Assembly (NCBI GenBank): GCA_963785645.1
Contig: CAWAWG010000003.1
Coordinates: 682,001-746,000 of the forward strand
Direction of reading: 5' to 3'
Source: Trebonia sp963785645
GTDB taxonomy: Bacteria > Actinomycetota > Actinomycetes > Streptosporangiales > Streptosporangiaceae
Length of the DNA: 64,000 bases
Shown here: piece after piece, positions 26,441-36,646 of the stretch
How positions within the stretch are numbered: position 1 is the stretch's first letter
Layout: each line of letters opens with the position of its first letter
Notes under the pieces: generated by a model
What the model was told of the DNA's origin: nothing
The model's database searches: none
What the model saw: the letters and a program-made list of their open reading frames with translations, nothing else
Translations under genes and position numbers: made by a program

Positions 26441-26799
26441 TCAGGCGGGCTGCCAGAGTTCGATGCGGTTGCCCTCGGGGTCGGTGACCCAGGCGAACCG
26501 GCCGACGCCCTCCATTTCCTGGGCTTCCCGGTCGCGTCCGCTCCCTTGGCGCGCAGCTGGGCGAGCATCGCGTCCAGGTCGCGGACCCGGAAGTTGAGCA
26601 TGGTCTGCTGGGCGCGGGACCCGAAGTAGCCGGTGTCGGACTCGAACGCCGCGAATACCGTGGGGCCCGCTCCCTGCTGCCACAGGCCGTTCTCGTCGGC
26701 GTCCAGGCCCAGGCAGTCGCGGTACCACGCGCTCAGGGCGGCCGGGTCGGCGGCCCGCAGGAAGTAGCCGCCGATGCCAAGCACATGTTCCATGCCCAT
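26441..26799 (-). pseudogene. Glyoxalase/VOC family protein, frameshifted
   Basis: It starts ATG 26799 with MGMEHVLGIGGYFLRAADP and AALSAWYRDCLGLDADENGL, a glyoxalase/bleomycin-resistance (VOC) fold of about 120 aa. Near 26530-26545 the frame shifts by one missing base: GADATG continues in another frame as EAQEMEGVGRFAWVTDPEGN and RIELWQPA to the stop at 26441. Repaired length is normal for the family. This is the first of a dense series of frameshifts. Confidence 0.72.
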
Positions 26800-26833
26800 A
26801 TCTTGCCAGGACGGCGACCGGGCGGGACGGCAT

Positions 26834-28565
26834 CTAAGAGACGCGCCGGCCCGCCGTGTTCCGGAGCAGGACATCCTCGCTGTCGGCCCACGCCGTAATC
26901 GGCGGGTAGGCGTCGGGGTCGGTCATGACGTCGAGCAGCGTCACCGAATCCGGCGCCAGCGCCTTCTCCAGGGCCAGGCCCGATGTCGGCCGCGCTCGTC
27001 GATCCGGATCCCGGCCGCGCCGACGGCGCGGGCGATCGCCGCGTGGTCGACCGGCTGGAAGCCGATGGCCGACGTGTGCGCGCCGAAGTTGTACAGCTCC
27101 GCGTGCTTCTGGAAGCCGAGAATCGAGTTGTTCAGGACGATGACCGTGACCGCGAGCCGCTCGCGGACCGCCGTCTCCAGCTCGGCCCAGACGTGGCCGA
27201 ACCCGCCGTCGCCGACGATGCAGACGACCGGCGCGTCCGGGCGGGCGGCCTTGGCGCCCAGCGCCAGCGGCAGTCCCCAGCCGAGCCCGGCCAGTCCCCG
27301 CGGCGAGATGAACCGCTGGCCCGCGCGGCGGGCCCGCAGGTGCGCAGGCCATCCAGATGGTGGAGTAGCTGGCGTCGGCGACGGTGATCGCGTTGTCCGG
27401 GAGCAGCCGGTCCAGTTCGGCCATGATCCGTTCCGGGCGCAGCGGGGACCGCGCCGAGGTCAGCAGGGGCCGCGCGTCGGCCGCGTACCGGGCCCGCCCG
27501 GACGCGATCGCGGCGGCCAGTGCGCCGGCCTGCGCCCGCCGCCGGGTCAGGTCGATGCCGTCCAGTTCCCGGCGCAGGTCCTCCAGGGCCAGCCGCGCGT
27601 CCCCGGTGAGCCGGACCGCGTCGTAGTTGCGGTTCACCTCGCTGCCGTCGATGTCGATCGAGATGTAGGTGGCGTCGTCCGGCAGCAGCCGCCAGGCGTC
27701 GGTGCCGTTCTCGTTCGTCCTGGTTCCCGCCAGCAGCACCACGTCGGCCGACCGCACCAGGTCGCGCAGGTGATGGCCGGGGCTGGTGGGTCCCATGAAC
27801 GACCCGATGACGCCCACCGACAGCGGGTGCAGCTCGCTGACCGCGCCCTTCCCCATCGTGGTGGTCGCGACCGGCAGGCAGGCCGCCTGCTGCAGTTCGC
27901 TCAGCGCCTGCGACGCGTCCGAGATGTGGATGCCGCCGCCCGCGACGACGAGCGGGCTGCGGGCGGCGGCGAGCAGCCCGGCCGCTGCCCGCACGGCGGC
28001 GGCGTCGGGACGGGTCCGGTCGAGCGGGAAATGGCCCGAGGACGGCGGACCGCCGGCGGAGGGCACCGGGAGGAACCTCCGCGACCAGGATGTCCTTGGG
28101 CAGCAGCAGGACCACGGGGCCGGGCCGCCCGGTGGTCGCGGCGGTGATCGCCATGTCCACGTAGTCGTCGACGCGGGCCGGGTCGGTGAGCTGGCGTATC
28201 CACTTGACGCAGCCGCGGAACAGCTCGAAATGATCCAGCTCCTGGAAGGCGTTCCGGTCCCGGCCGGCGCTCGCCACGTCCTGCACGAGGCCGACGACCG
28301 GGACCGACGCCTTCAGCGCCTCGGCGAACGGCGGCACCAGCAGCGTCGCGGCCGGGCCGTTCTGCGCCCCGACGACGGTCACCCGGTTGGACACGCGCGC
28401 GTACCCGTCCGCCATCGCGCCGCCGGCGTTCTCGGTGCGGTAGCTGATCTGCCGGATGCCGTGCGCGGCGGCGGCGAGGAAGAAGGCGGACGGCAGGCTC
28501 TGCCCGAACGCCTCGGTCACGCCGTGCCTGCGCAGCGCCCGGGCCAGCGCCTCTCCCACGTTCAT
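26834..28565 (-). pseudogene. Thiamine-diphosphate-dependent enzyme (acetolactate synthase-like), three frameshifts
   Basis: It starts ATG 28565 (MNVGEALARALRRHGV) with GAAAGGA upstream. The N-terminal TPP domain includes the cofactor Glu in TENAGGAMADGYA. The frame shifts near 28050, where the central domain continues (LVVAGGGIHISDASQAL), shifts again near 27335 into a frame carrying RGLAGLGWGLPLALGAKAA and the TPP motif GDGGFGHVW with NNS, and shifts back near 27000 to end DVMTDPDAYPPITAWADS. Repaired it is ~575 aa. Substrate class (2-oxo acid carboligation or decarboxylation) is open. The gene lies downstream of the B12-mutase locus on the same strand. Confidence 0.72.
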
Positions 28566-28610
28566 CGGTGCTGTCCTTTCGTGCTCGTGTTCGCGCAGGT
28601 GGCAGGCCGG

Positions 28611-29026
28611 TCAGTCACGGTTGGTGCGCCACCGCTCGATCCCGATCGTGACCGCGAACCAGGTCTCGCCCGGCTTGTGGTACGGGTAAGGGGACTTGCC
28701 GTAGTACAGCGCGGAAAGCTCGTCGATCAAGGCGACCCCGCCCGACGGGTCGACCGACGTCACCCGGCCGCGGAGGTTGAGCTCAAGGTAGGGGTCATCC
28801 CGGTCATAGACCGTGACCGAGACCCGCGGGTCCCGGCGGATGTTGGCCAGCTTCAGCGTCGGCGTCGTCGCGAAGGTCCACCGAGTCGTCGCCGGCCCGG
28901 GCCACCCAGACCGCCGAGGTCTGCGGCGAGCCGTCCGGCATCAGGGTGGCGATCACCGCGATGTTCGGCTCGTCGAGCAGCCGCCGGGCCGTCGCGGAAA
29001 TGAGCCGGGGAAGGACGGGCTCACAG
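28611..29026 (-). pseudogene. PPOX-class (F420-dependent) enzyme, frameshifted
   Basis: On the minus strand this reads RRLLDEPNIAVIATLMPDGS and PQTSAVWVARAGDD, then after a shift near 28870 FATTPTLKLANIRRDPRVSV and LNLRGRVTSVD, ending at 28611. That is the split-barrel PPOX/F420-dependent reductase family, ~130 aa. The start is uncertain: a GTG overlapping the aminotransferase stop (GTGA, 29022-29025) would need another shift. It is co-oriented with the TPP enzyme and aminotransferase, suggesting membership of one transcript. Confidence 0.6.
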
Positions 29027-30251
29027 CACGGCCTCCAGCGCGTCGAGCGCCCGCGCGGCCAGCTCGGGCGGCATGGTCAGGGCCGGCGCGAGGCGCAGGA
29101 CGCTGCCCGTGCGGCCGATGGGCGAGTTGAGCAGGATCCCGTGGCCGCGCAGAGACTGCCACGGTCCGTTGGGCATGATCTGGATTTTCCATTTCCACGC
29201 CGATCGCGAGCCCCTGCTGGCGGACCCGCACCACCGTCGGCCGCGCGGCGATGACGCTCAGCCGGGCGGCGAAGAGCTCCGCGAGGCGGCGCCCGGCGCC
29301 GAGCACGTCCTCGTTCGGCGAACGCGTCGAGGACGGCCAGCGCGGCCGCGCAGCCGCCGGGGTTGCCGCTGTGGCTGCTGGAGAACTGGTCCGGCCGGAC
29401 CTTCGCGCAGACCTCGGCGCGCGCGATCATCGCGCTCACCGGGTAGCCGTTGCCCATCGCCTTGCCGAGCAGCATGATGTCGGGCACCACGCCGGCCAGG
29501 TTCGGTCGCGAACATCGGGCCGGTCCGCCCGTAGGAGCTCTGCACCTCGTCGACGATGAGCAGCGCGCCCAGCTCGTCGGCGAGCTTGCGCAGCCCGGCC
29601 AGGAAGCCGGGCGGGCGGGATGATGACGCCGCCCGCGCCCTGGTACGGCTCGGCCAGGATGGCCGCGACGCTGCCGCCGGACTCGGCCGCGCAGCGACGT
29701 CGCGGATCGCCGTCGATCCCGTCGTCGGCGGCAACGGTCCGGTCGGGATACGGGCGCGTGGATCACGCCGGGCAGGCCCGGGCCGAAGCCCTGCCGGAGG
29801 CGGCCGAGGCCGCTGACCGACAGCGACGTGAACGAACGGCCGTGGAACGCGCCGGCGAACGACACGACCTCGGTCCGGCCGGTGTGCAGCCGGGCCAGCC
29901 GGACGGCCGCGTCGACCGCTTCCGAGCCGGAGGAGAAGAACGCGGACCGCTCGAGGTCGCCCGGCGTCAGCTCGGCCAGCCGCCGCGCCAGCTCGGCCCG
30001 GCCGCAGTGCGAGCAGTTGTAGAACGCCAGGGACCGGGCGGCGGCGGCGGCGACCGCCGCGACCACCAGGGGATGGGCGTGCCCCAGGTTGGTGATCAGC
30101 GTCCCGGACGCGAGGTCGATGTACTCCCGGCCGTCCGCGTCGGTGATCACGCTGCCGAGGGCGTGGTCCCAGACGAGCGGCTCGGCCGGGCCGACGCCGG
30201 GGTTGAGGTAGCTGCGCGTCGAGTTCCCTGATCGCGGCGCTGCGCACTCAT
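29021..30251 (-). pseudogene. Class III PLP-dependent aminotransferase, multiple frameshifts
   Basis: The ATG at 30251 overlaps the aldehyde dehydrogenase stop (ATGA). In pieces it reads YLNPGVGPAEPLVWDHALGS, DADGREYIDLASGTLITNLG, FFSSGSEAVDAAVRLAR, LIVDEVQSSYGRTGPMF, and LLGKAMGNGYPVSAMIARAE with the PLP lysine. This is a 4-aminobutyrate/ornithine-type omega-aminotransferase, ~410 aa repaired. At least five one-base shifts are needed between 30220 and 29150. It would move an amino group from an amine or omega-amino acid, feeding the adjacent aldehyde dehydrogenase. Confidence 0.72.
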
Positions 30252-31751
30252 GACGCGAGGTTCACCCACACTGCCTTGGTCTCAAGGAACAGGTTGAGCG
30301 CCTCGCCGCCGTGCTCCCGGCCGTAGCCGCTCTGCTTGAACCCGCCGAACGGCGCGGCGGCGTCGGCCGGGCCGTAGTCGTTCAGCCAGATCGTCCCGGC
30401 CTTGACGGCGTGCGCGAACCGGTGCGCCCGGCCCAGGTTCTGCGTCCAGACGCCCGCCGCGAGCCCGTAGATCGTGTCGTTGGCGACCTGGACGGCGTGC
30501 TCGTCGTCGGAGAACGGCGTCGCCACCACGACCGGGCCGAAGACCTCCTCGCGGACGATCCGCGCGTCGTTGGTGACGTCGGCCAGGATCGTCGGCTCGA
30601 AGTAGTAGCCCTCGGTGCCGGGCAGGTAATCGCGGCCTGCCGCCGCCGGTGACCATCCGCGCGCCGCCGGCGAGCGCGCCGTCGACGTACCCGGACACCC
30701 TGGCGTGGTGCCCGCTGGAGACGAGCGGGCCGAGCTGCGAGCCGTCCGTCGAACGGGTCGCCGACCTTGATCGCCTTGCGCCGCCTCGGTCACCTTCTGC
30801 CAGGAACTCGTCGTAGACCTGCTCCTGGATGAACAGCCGCGACCCGGCGCAGCAGTCCTCGCCCATGTTGTAGAAGATCCCCCAGGCCGCGCCGGACGCG
30901 GCCGCCTCCAGGTCGGCGTCGGCGAACACGACGTTCGGCGACTTGCCGCCGAGTTCCAGCGAGACGCGGGTCAGGTTGGCGGCGCCGGCGGCGGCGATGG
31001 ACTTGCCGACCTCGGTCGAGCCGGTGAACGAGATCTTGTCCACCCCCGGGTGGGCGGCGAGCGCGGCCCCGGTGACTTCGCCGCGGCCGGTCAGCACGTT
31101 GATCACGCCGGGCGGGAAGTCCGAGCTCGCAGGCGAGCTCGGCGAGCCGCAGCGCGGTCAGCGACGTCTGCTCGGCCGGCTTCAGGATGACGGCGTTCCC
31201 GCAGGCCAGGGCGGGCGCGAGCTTCCACATGGTCAGCAGCAGCGGGTAGTTCCACGGCACGATCAGGCCGCAGACGCCGACCGGCTCGCGGCGCGTGTAG
31301 ATCAGGTAGTCGCCGACGTTCGACGTGATCGTGGCGCCCTCGATCTTGGTCGCCCAGCCGGCGAAGTACCGCAGGTGGTCGACCGCCTGCGGGATGTCGG
31401 TGTTCCGGGCGTTGCGCAGCGGCTTGCCCGAGTCGACCGCCTCCAGCGCGGCGAACTCCTCGAGCCGCGCCTCGATCGCGTCGGCCAGCCGGAACAGCAG
31501 CTGGGCCCGCTCCCTCGGCCTGATCGCCGCCCAGGCCGGGTCGGCCAGGGCTGCGCGGGCCGCGTCGACGGCGGCGTCCACGTCCTGCGGCTGCGCCTCG
31601 GCCAGCGACGGCCAGCGTCCCGCCGGTGACGGGGTTCTCCGTCGCGGTGGTGGCGTGCCCGCAGGCGTCGGCGCCACTTGCCTCCGATGAGGAGCTGCTT
31701 GGGCTGGGCGGCGTAGGCCAGGGCACCTTCCAGCGCCTGGGTGTTCGTCAT
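30248..31751 (-). pseudogene. Aldehyde dehydrogenase (ALDH superfamily), multiple frameshifts
   Basis: It starts ATG 31751 (MTNTQALEGALAYAAQPKQL). Recognisable in successive frames: RRSEPVGV-type VGVCGLIVPWNYPLLLTMWK, ISFTGSTEVGKSIA, catalytic Glu in LELGGKSPNVVF, catalytic Cys in GEDCCAGSRLFIQ, EEVFGPVVVATPFSD, and GGFKQSGYGREHG at the C-terminus. It is a complete NAD(P)+ aldehyde dehydrogenase of ~490 aa if four or more shifts (near 31650, 31130, 30760, 30640) are repaired. It oxidises the aldehyde made by the neighbouring aminotransferase in the inferred pathway. ATGA overlaps link it to genes on both sides. Confidence 0.75.
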
Positions 31752-33471
31752 TTCATCTCCTGTAGGTAGGCCAGCAGGCCGTCGATCTCGGCCGGGGTCA
31801 CGATCCCGAGTTCATTGAGCTGGCTGGTCACGTCCACCGGCGCGGGCGCTTCCGGCATGTCTTCGTTGAGCACGCCGCCCATGGCGATCACCGGGCTGAG
31901 GCCGAGGTGGGCGCACAGCTTCACCGCGAGACGGCCGAACGACAGCGCGACCCCGTTGTGGGTGGTGATCACGATCGCCGACGGCACGCGCCGCGATCGC
32001 GGCGTTCACGAAGTCCTCCGGATCGCGGTTCACCCCGATGTCGGTGACCTCGTGGCCCGCGCTGGCCAGCGCCCGGACCAGGATCCGCTTCGCCATCTCG
32101 TGCACGTCGGTCGAGCCGACGATCACCGCGTGCCGGACCGGGGCACGGGCCGCGGCCGCGAACCGCGCGCATTCCCGGGTGGTCGCGGCGACCAGTTCGG
32201 TGGGCTTGACCGGCTGCCGCCCGTGCGCGAAGTCGTCGTGCGGCTCGCCCGCTCCCCACGTCCCGCTCGATGCGGGCCGCGCCGAGCGCCCGCAGCGCGA
32301 GCATCACCTGGAGCGGGTCGCTGGTGTCGGTCCCCGCGCCGCGCCAGCCCGCGCTTGACGTTCGCCAGGAATACCGCCGCCTGGCCTGGCCAGGACGGCC
32401 GCCTCGCGCCTCGAGGGCGGGCCAGTTCGACCGTCTTCGCCAGATCGTGCGCCCGCCGTTCGAGCTGCCTGGCCATCACCTGGACCTGGGCGATCTCCTG
32501 CCAGGTCGGCACCCGCTGCTTCTCGGTCAGCGGAACCGGCAGCGCGCAGGCGCCGGTCCGGTAGCGCGCCTGGACCAGCATCATGTACTGCACGTCCTGG
32601 GCGCAGATGCCCGCGTTCTGGTCGAGGTCGTCGGTGTAGCTGATCGTGTCGCCCTGGACGAAGGCCGCCGGGATCCGCTCGGTGTTGCCCATGCTCAAGG
32701 GCGAGCGTGACCACCGTCTTGGTCACCGGGTCGGCGGTCAGCCCGCCCCAGGAGACCGACAGCGGGCAGCCGCACAGCCCGGCGATCCAGCGCTCAACGC
32801 CTGCCCAGCCGACCAGCGAGGCATAGTCCTCGAACGTGCCGGCGATCCCGTCCTCAAGGTAGGTGTCGAGCAGCACGCCCTGGTCCCGGTTGGCCGCCAG
32901 GATGCCGCACGCCGTCACCACCTCGCTGAGGTGCTCGATCTCCGTCGTCGAAGTACGGCCAGCGCCAGGAGAACTGGCTGAGGCAGCCGACATAGGTCGA
33001 GCCCGCCTTCAGCGCCGCGACCGTGTTCTCCACGCTGGCCGGGCTGCCGATGATGTTGTCGCCGACCTCCGGCTGTATCCACTCCGCGCAGTTGCCGAGC
33101 TGGTGCCAGTCATCGTTCGTCCCACAGCACCGGGCCCGGTCTCGCCCGGCGCATCGCGGCGCAGCTTGTAGGGCAGGCCCATCCGCCGCTCCGGGATCAG
33201 CTGGTAGCGATCCGGCGGCCGGATGCCCAGGGTCAGGCAGTACTCCTCGATGCACCGCACGGCCTCGACGGTCTCCGGCCAGTCCTTCATCCCGATGTTC
33301 ATCGCCGTGAAGATCCGGCCGTCCGCCCGGCCCGCCTTGCGGTAGTCCGCTTCCGAGGCGACGCCCTCGCGGCGCAGCAGCCGGGTGCTGCCGACGGTGA
33401 GCGACCGGCCGATGCGCTCGTCCTTCCGCGATCAGCTGACGGCTGCTCGGGCCGCTGTAGGTCATGGGCAC
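31748..33471 (-). pseudogene. Cobalamin-dependent mutase-like protein, TIM barrel fused to B12-binding domain; many frameshifts
   Basis: Start ATG 33465 or GTG 33471. Frame by frame it gives NIGMKDWPETVEAVRCIEEY, PPDRYQLIPERRMGLPYKL, QPEVGDNIIGSPASVENTVA, LCGCPLSVSWGGLTADPVTK, AFVQGDTISYTDDLDQN, then a Rossmann B12 domain IVGSTDVHEMAKRILVRALA (DxHxxG-like, with Ala for Gly), THNGVALSFGRLAVK and VIAMGGVLNEDMPE. About 570 aa in one chain, resembling glutamate-mutase-type or aminomutase enzymes that carry separate or fused B12 domains. Seven or so shifts are needed. The substrate is not recognised. Its neighbours (aminotransferase, ALDH, amino-acid permease) point to amino-acid rearrangement. 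Confidence 0.6.
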
Positions 33472-33498
33472 TCCGCGCGTAGCCGCGGACCATCTTAT

Positions 33499-33519
33499 CT
33501 ACCGTAAATCCGTAGACTT
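33499..33519. promoter_or_regulatory. Operator half of mirror pair, core CCGTAAATCCGTAGA
   Basis: A 21-bp box containing two CCGTA repeats 8 bp apart, lying 28-34 bp upstream of the mutase start on the minus strand. An almost identical box (18 of 21 bases) occurs in opposite orientation at 33615-33635 before the permease. A further half site, ACCGTAAGATT, is at 33554-33564. Each divergent gene thus has its own copy. Confidence 0.6.
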
Positions 33520-33614
33520 AAAGGAACGTACCCAGGTCAAAGCCGGATTGTCAACCGTAAGATTGGGCACCAGGAGGCTCTTGACAGCACGTCGGCGCAT
33601 GATGCATGTTCTTC

Positions 33615-33635
33615 AAATCTACGGATCTACGGTAG
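33615..33635. promoter_or_regulatory. Operator half of mirror pair before APC permease, core TCTACGGATCTACGG
   Basis: Inverse-oriented copy of the 33499-33519 box, 43 bp before the permease ATG and just downstream of a TTGACA at 33581-33586, so binding would repress. The MerR-XRE-cupin regulator at 35227 is the nearest candidate ligand-sensing protein. Confidence 0.6.
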
Positions 33636-33677
33636 CTCCAGCCATGCTGCACCGGCAGTTCCCCTTTGGAGAGAGTC

Positions 33678-35153
33678 ATGCCGAAAGAAAGACCCTCGAC
33701 CGACGATGTTCAGCTCGGCCAGCTCGGATACCGTCCGGAGCTGCGCCGCGTTCTCGGGCTGTTCTCCAGCTTCGCGGTCCAGTTCTCCCTTATCGCGGTG
33801 ACCGGCAGCATCTTCCTGCTGTACGGTTACGGCCTCGGCACCGGCGGCCCCGCCTTCATCTGGCCGTTCATCGTCGGCGGGGTTTTCCAGGTCATCGTCG
33901 GCCTGTCCATGGCCGAGCTCGTGTCCGCCTACCCGCTGGCGGGCGGCGCCTACCAGATCGCCCGCAAGTTCGGCAGGCCGGTTCTCGGCTGGCAGATGGG
34001 CTGGTGGCTGGTGATAGCGCACCTCGCCGCCATGGCCGCGAACGCCGTCGCGCTCGCTCCCTACTTCGCGTCCGCGATGGGCATTTCCAGCATCGGCAAG
34101 GGGCAGATACTGCTGTTCTCGATCGGGCTGATCGGCTTCGTGACGATCCTGAACGTGGTCGGCGTGAAGGTGTCCGCCTTCGCCAACAACGTGGGCGTCG
34201 TCTGCGAGCTGGTGGGCATCAGCTCGGTCGTCATCGTCCTGCTGGTGAAGGGCGTGATCCGGCCGCCGTCGTTCCTGACGTCAACCGGCGGCGTCACGGC
34301 GCACGGCAGCAGCTACCTCGTGCCCTTCCTGTTCGTGCTGCTGATGCCCGCCTTCATCATCTCCAGCTTCGACTCGACCGGGAACATGGCCGAGGAGGTC
34401 AGGGACGCATCGCGCAAGGCGCCGCGCGGCGTGGTCACCGCGAACGTCTCCGCGCTCCTGTACGCGACGGTCGCCATGATCATCCTGACCCTTTCCATCC
34501 AGAGCCTGTCGGCGGTGACAAGCTCGTCGATTCCGCTCATGGCCGTCCTGCACGAGCGGCTCGGCCAGGTGTACCCGCAGATCTTCGAGGTGGTCGCGAT
34601 CACCTCGCTGATCGTGACCACGCAGATCCTGCAGCTCACGGCGGCGCGCATCCTGTGGTCGCAGGCGAGGGACAACCAGCTGCCCGCGGCCGGCTGGTTC
34701 CACCGGCTGTCCGGCAGGGGGCGCGTGCCGGTCAACGCCACCCTGGTCACCGCGGTCATCGCCTTGCTGCTGACGCTCTGGTCGCCGTTCCTGACCGCCC
34801 TCGCGGCGCTGACCGCGATCGGCTGGGCCGCGGTCTACGGCCTGACCGTGCTCGCCGGGATCATCGCCAAGCGGCGAGGGCAGGTCCCCGATCATCCCTG
34901 GTAGTACGGCCGGGCGGGCGCGGTGTTCGACGTGATATCCGTGGTCTGGTCGGCGGTGCTCGTCGGGGTGCTTACCTACCAGTCGCCGCGGGAGGCGGGG
35001 CTCGGCTTCCTCATCGTCGTGGTGGCGGGCCTGGTCGTGTACTACCTCTTCCTGGCCAGGCGCCGCGCAGCCGGCCGAGGAGCCGCACCCGTCATGGCCG
35101 AGGTCGCGGGTGACGCCGCCGAGCTGAACACGATGGCCCGTATTTCCGCGTAA
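33678..35153 (+). CDS. APC-family amino-acid/polyamine permease, interrupted by an in-frame TAG
   Basis: It starts ATG 33678 with GGAGAG upstream. About twelve helices. YPLAGGAYQIARKFGRPVLG near helix 3 and NMAEEVRDASRKAPRGV are typical of the APC/GabP-like family. Frame is open to TAG at 34902-34904 (PDHPW-stop). The next codons, in the same frame, continue as YGRAGAVFDVISVVWSAVLV and two further helices to 35153. One base change therefore truncates the last ~80 residues. Divergent from the mutase locus across a shared operator region, it probably imports that pathway's substrate. Confidence 0.78.
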
Positions 35154-35163
35154 TAGGCTAAGG

Positions 35164-35193
35164 TTCCCTGGGCGGTACGCACCGCCCGGGGAA
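35164..35193. terminator. Strong stem-loop downstream of APC permease
   Basis: TTCCC-T-GGGCGGT pairs with ACCGCCC-G-GGGAA around an ACGC loop, directly after the permease stop (35153) and before the regulator start (35227). There is no U-run, so it could equally be an operator or attenuator hairpin for the regulator gene. Confidence 0.45.
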
Positions 35194-35226
35194 TCCGCGC
35201 CAGATCATCCGACGAAAGAGGCATGA

Positions 35227-36091
35227 ATGCGTGAGTCCGCCGAGCCGGAAGCGGAGCGGCTGAGCCCCTGCTGTCGATCGGGGAAATCAGCCGCCTGACC
35301 AACGTCAGCCCGTCGACGCTGCGGGACTGGGAGAACCACGGCATCGTCCGTCCGCTGCGCCAGGGCAACGCGGCGAAGGTACAGCATGGCGGACGTGGAG
35401 CGGGTGCGCTCCGCGAGCGAACTGCGGCGCAAGAGCTTCAGCCCGGCCGCGATCGCCGCCACCCTCGAAGCCCGGCGCCCCCGACCCCGGCCGGCCGCGC
35501 GGCGCCGATTCCGCCGTCGAGACCGGGCAGCTACTGCGCCAGGCCCGGCTGGAACGCGGCGCGAGCCTGCGCGAGGTCGCGAGCGCGGTGAACATCTCCG
35601 TCTCGCACCTGAGCACCGTGGAGCGCGGCGGCGTGCAGCCGGGCCTCGCCCTGCTGCAGCGGCTGGCCGAATGCTATTCACTGGACGTCGCGGACCTGTT
35701 CGGCGGCCCGGCCGACCCGGCGGTCCCGCAGGTTCGCAAGTGGTCCGAGTCCGATGTCCTGCTGAGCGACGAGGGCCGGGTCCGGGTCCGGGCGGTCGCC
35801 CGGTCCGACATGATCTGCAGCGACATGTACGAGGCCGAACCCGGCGGCGGTTCCGGCGGCTCCTACGAGCACGACGGGGAAGAATGCGCGCTCGTGCTCG
35901 AGGGCGCCGCGACGTTCGTGTTCGGCGACAGCGACGCCAAGGTGCTGCGCGCGGGGGAATCCGTCTCGTTCAACTCCCGGATCCCGCACCGGTGGGTCAA
36001 CAGCGGAACCGGGACGCTGCGGATGATCTGGACAAATGCCCGGCCGCCGCGCCTGCCGGAAGTCCCCCAGGCCCGTCAGGCGCACAACTAG
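35227..36091 (+). pseudogene. MerR-XRE-cupin triple-domain regulator, three frameshifts
   Basis: From ATG 35227 (MRESAEPEAERLS) the pieces read as a MerR wing-helix (LLSIGEISRLTNVSPSTLRD and WENHGIVRPLRQGNA, then MADVERVRSASELRRKSFSP), an XRE/Cro helix-turn-helix (LRQARLERGASLREVASAVN, ISVSHLSTVERG), and a C-terminal cupin (ECALVLEGAATFVFGDSDAK, NSRIPHRWVNSGTGTLRMIW). Shifts fall near 35265, 35385 and 35515; the XRE-cupin part from 35588 is uninterrupted. XRE-cupin regulators such as PuuR control amine and amino-acid catabolism, matching the neighbouring permease and aminotransferase/ALDH genes. Confidence 0.7.
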
Positions 36092-36138
36092 ATAATGGGG
36101 GAACCCGCCCGTCATCTAACCCCAACGGGAGCGCTGCT

Positions 36139-36636
36139 ATGGGTCTGAACCAGCGAGCCGCCATTGTCATGAGCGACGAGGAGGTGGCGGCGTTCCTGAG
36201 CGGGTCCCGCATCGCGAACATCGCGACGATCGGCCCGTCCGGCCAGCCCCACCTCGTCGCCATGTGGTACGGCCTGATCAACGGCGCGGTCTGCTTCGAA
36301 ACCAAGTCCAAGTCGCAGAAGGCGGTCAACCTCCGGCGGGACCCGAGGATTACCGTCCTGATCGAGGCCGGAGACTCCTACGACCAGCTGCGCGGCGTGT
36401 CGATCGAGGGCACCGCGGCGATCATCGAGGACCCGGACGCGGACGAGTACTGGGCGGCCGCGGTCAGCGTGTGGGAACGCTACAACGGCCCCTATACCGC
36501 GGAAATCCAGCCGCTTGTCGAGGAGATGATGAAGAAGCGGGTGGTCGTCCGGGTTGATCCGGTCCGCGTGCGGAGCTGGGACCATCGCAAGCTGGGCCTG
36601 GCTCCGATGCCGGTGTCCGGCACGACGGCGGCTTGA
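36139..36636 (+). CDS. PPOX-class (F420/FMN) split-barrel oxidoreductase
   Basis: 165 residues, uninterrupted. RIANIATIGPSGQPHLVAMW, ICFETKSKSQKAVNLRRDPR and VSIEGTAAIIEDPDADEYWA are typical of pyridoxamine-5'-phosphate-oxidase-like, F420-dependent proteins of actinomycetes. These reduce conjugated or aromatic substrates with F420H2, though some bind FMN or haem. A GGGAG site lies 8 bp before the ATG. It is the first intact gene after the frameshift-rich stretch and is convergent with the esterase gene. Confidence 0.82.
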   Translation: MGLNQRAAIVMSDEEVAAFLSGSRIANIATIGPSGQPHLVAMWYGLINGAVCFETKSKSQKAVNLRRDPRITVLIEAGDSYDQLRGVSIEGTAAIIEDPDADEYWAAAVSVWERYNGPYTAEIQPLVEEMMKKRVVVRVDPVRVRSWDHRKLGLAPMPVSGTTAA

Positions 36637-36646
36637 CCCGCTTGGC

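Noticed and set aside
33472..33677. Cobalamin riboswitch upstream of the B12-dependent mutase
   Set aside because: No B12-box-like sequence was found. The spacer is explained by the mirror operators and promoters.
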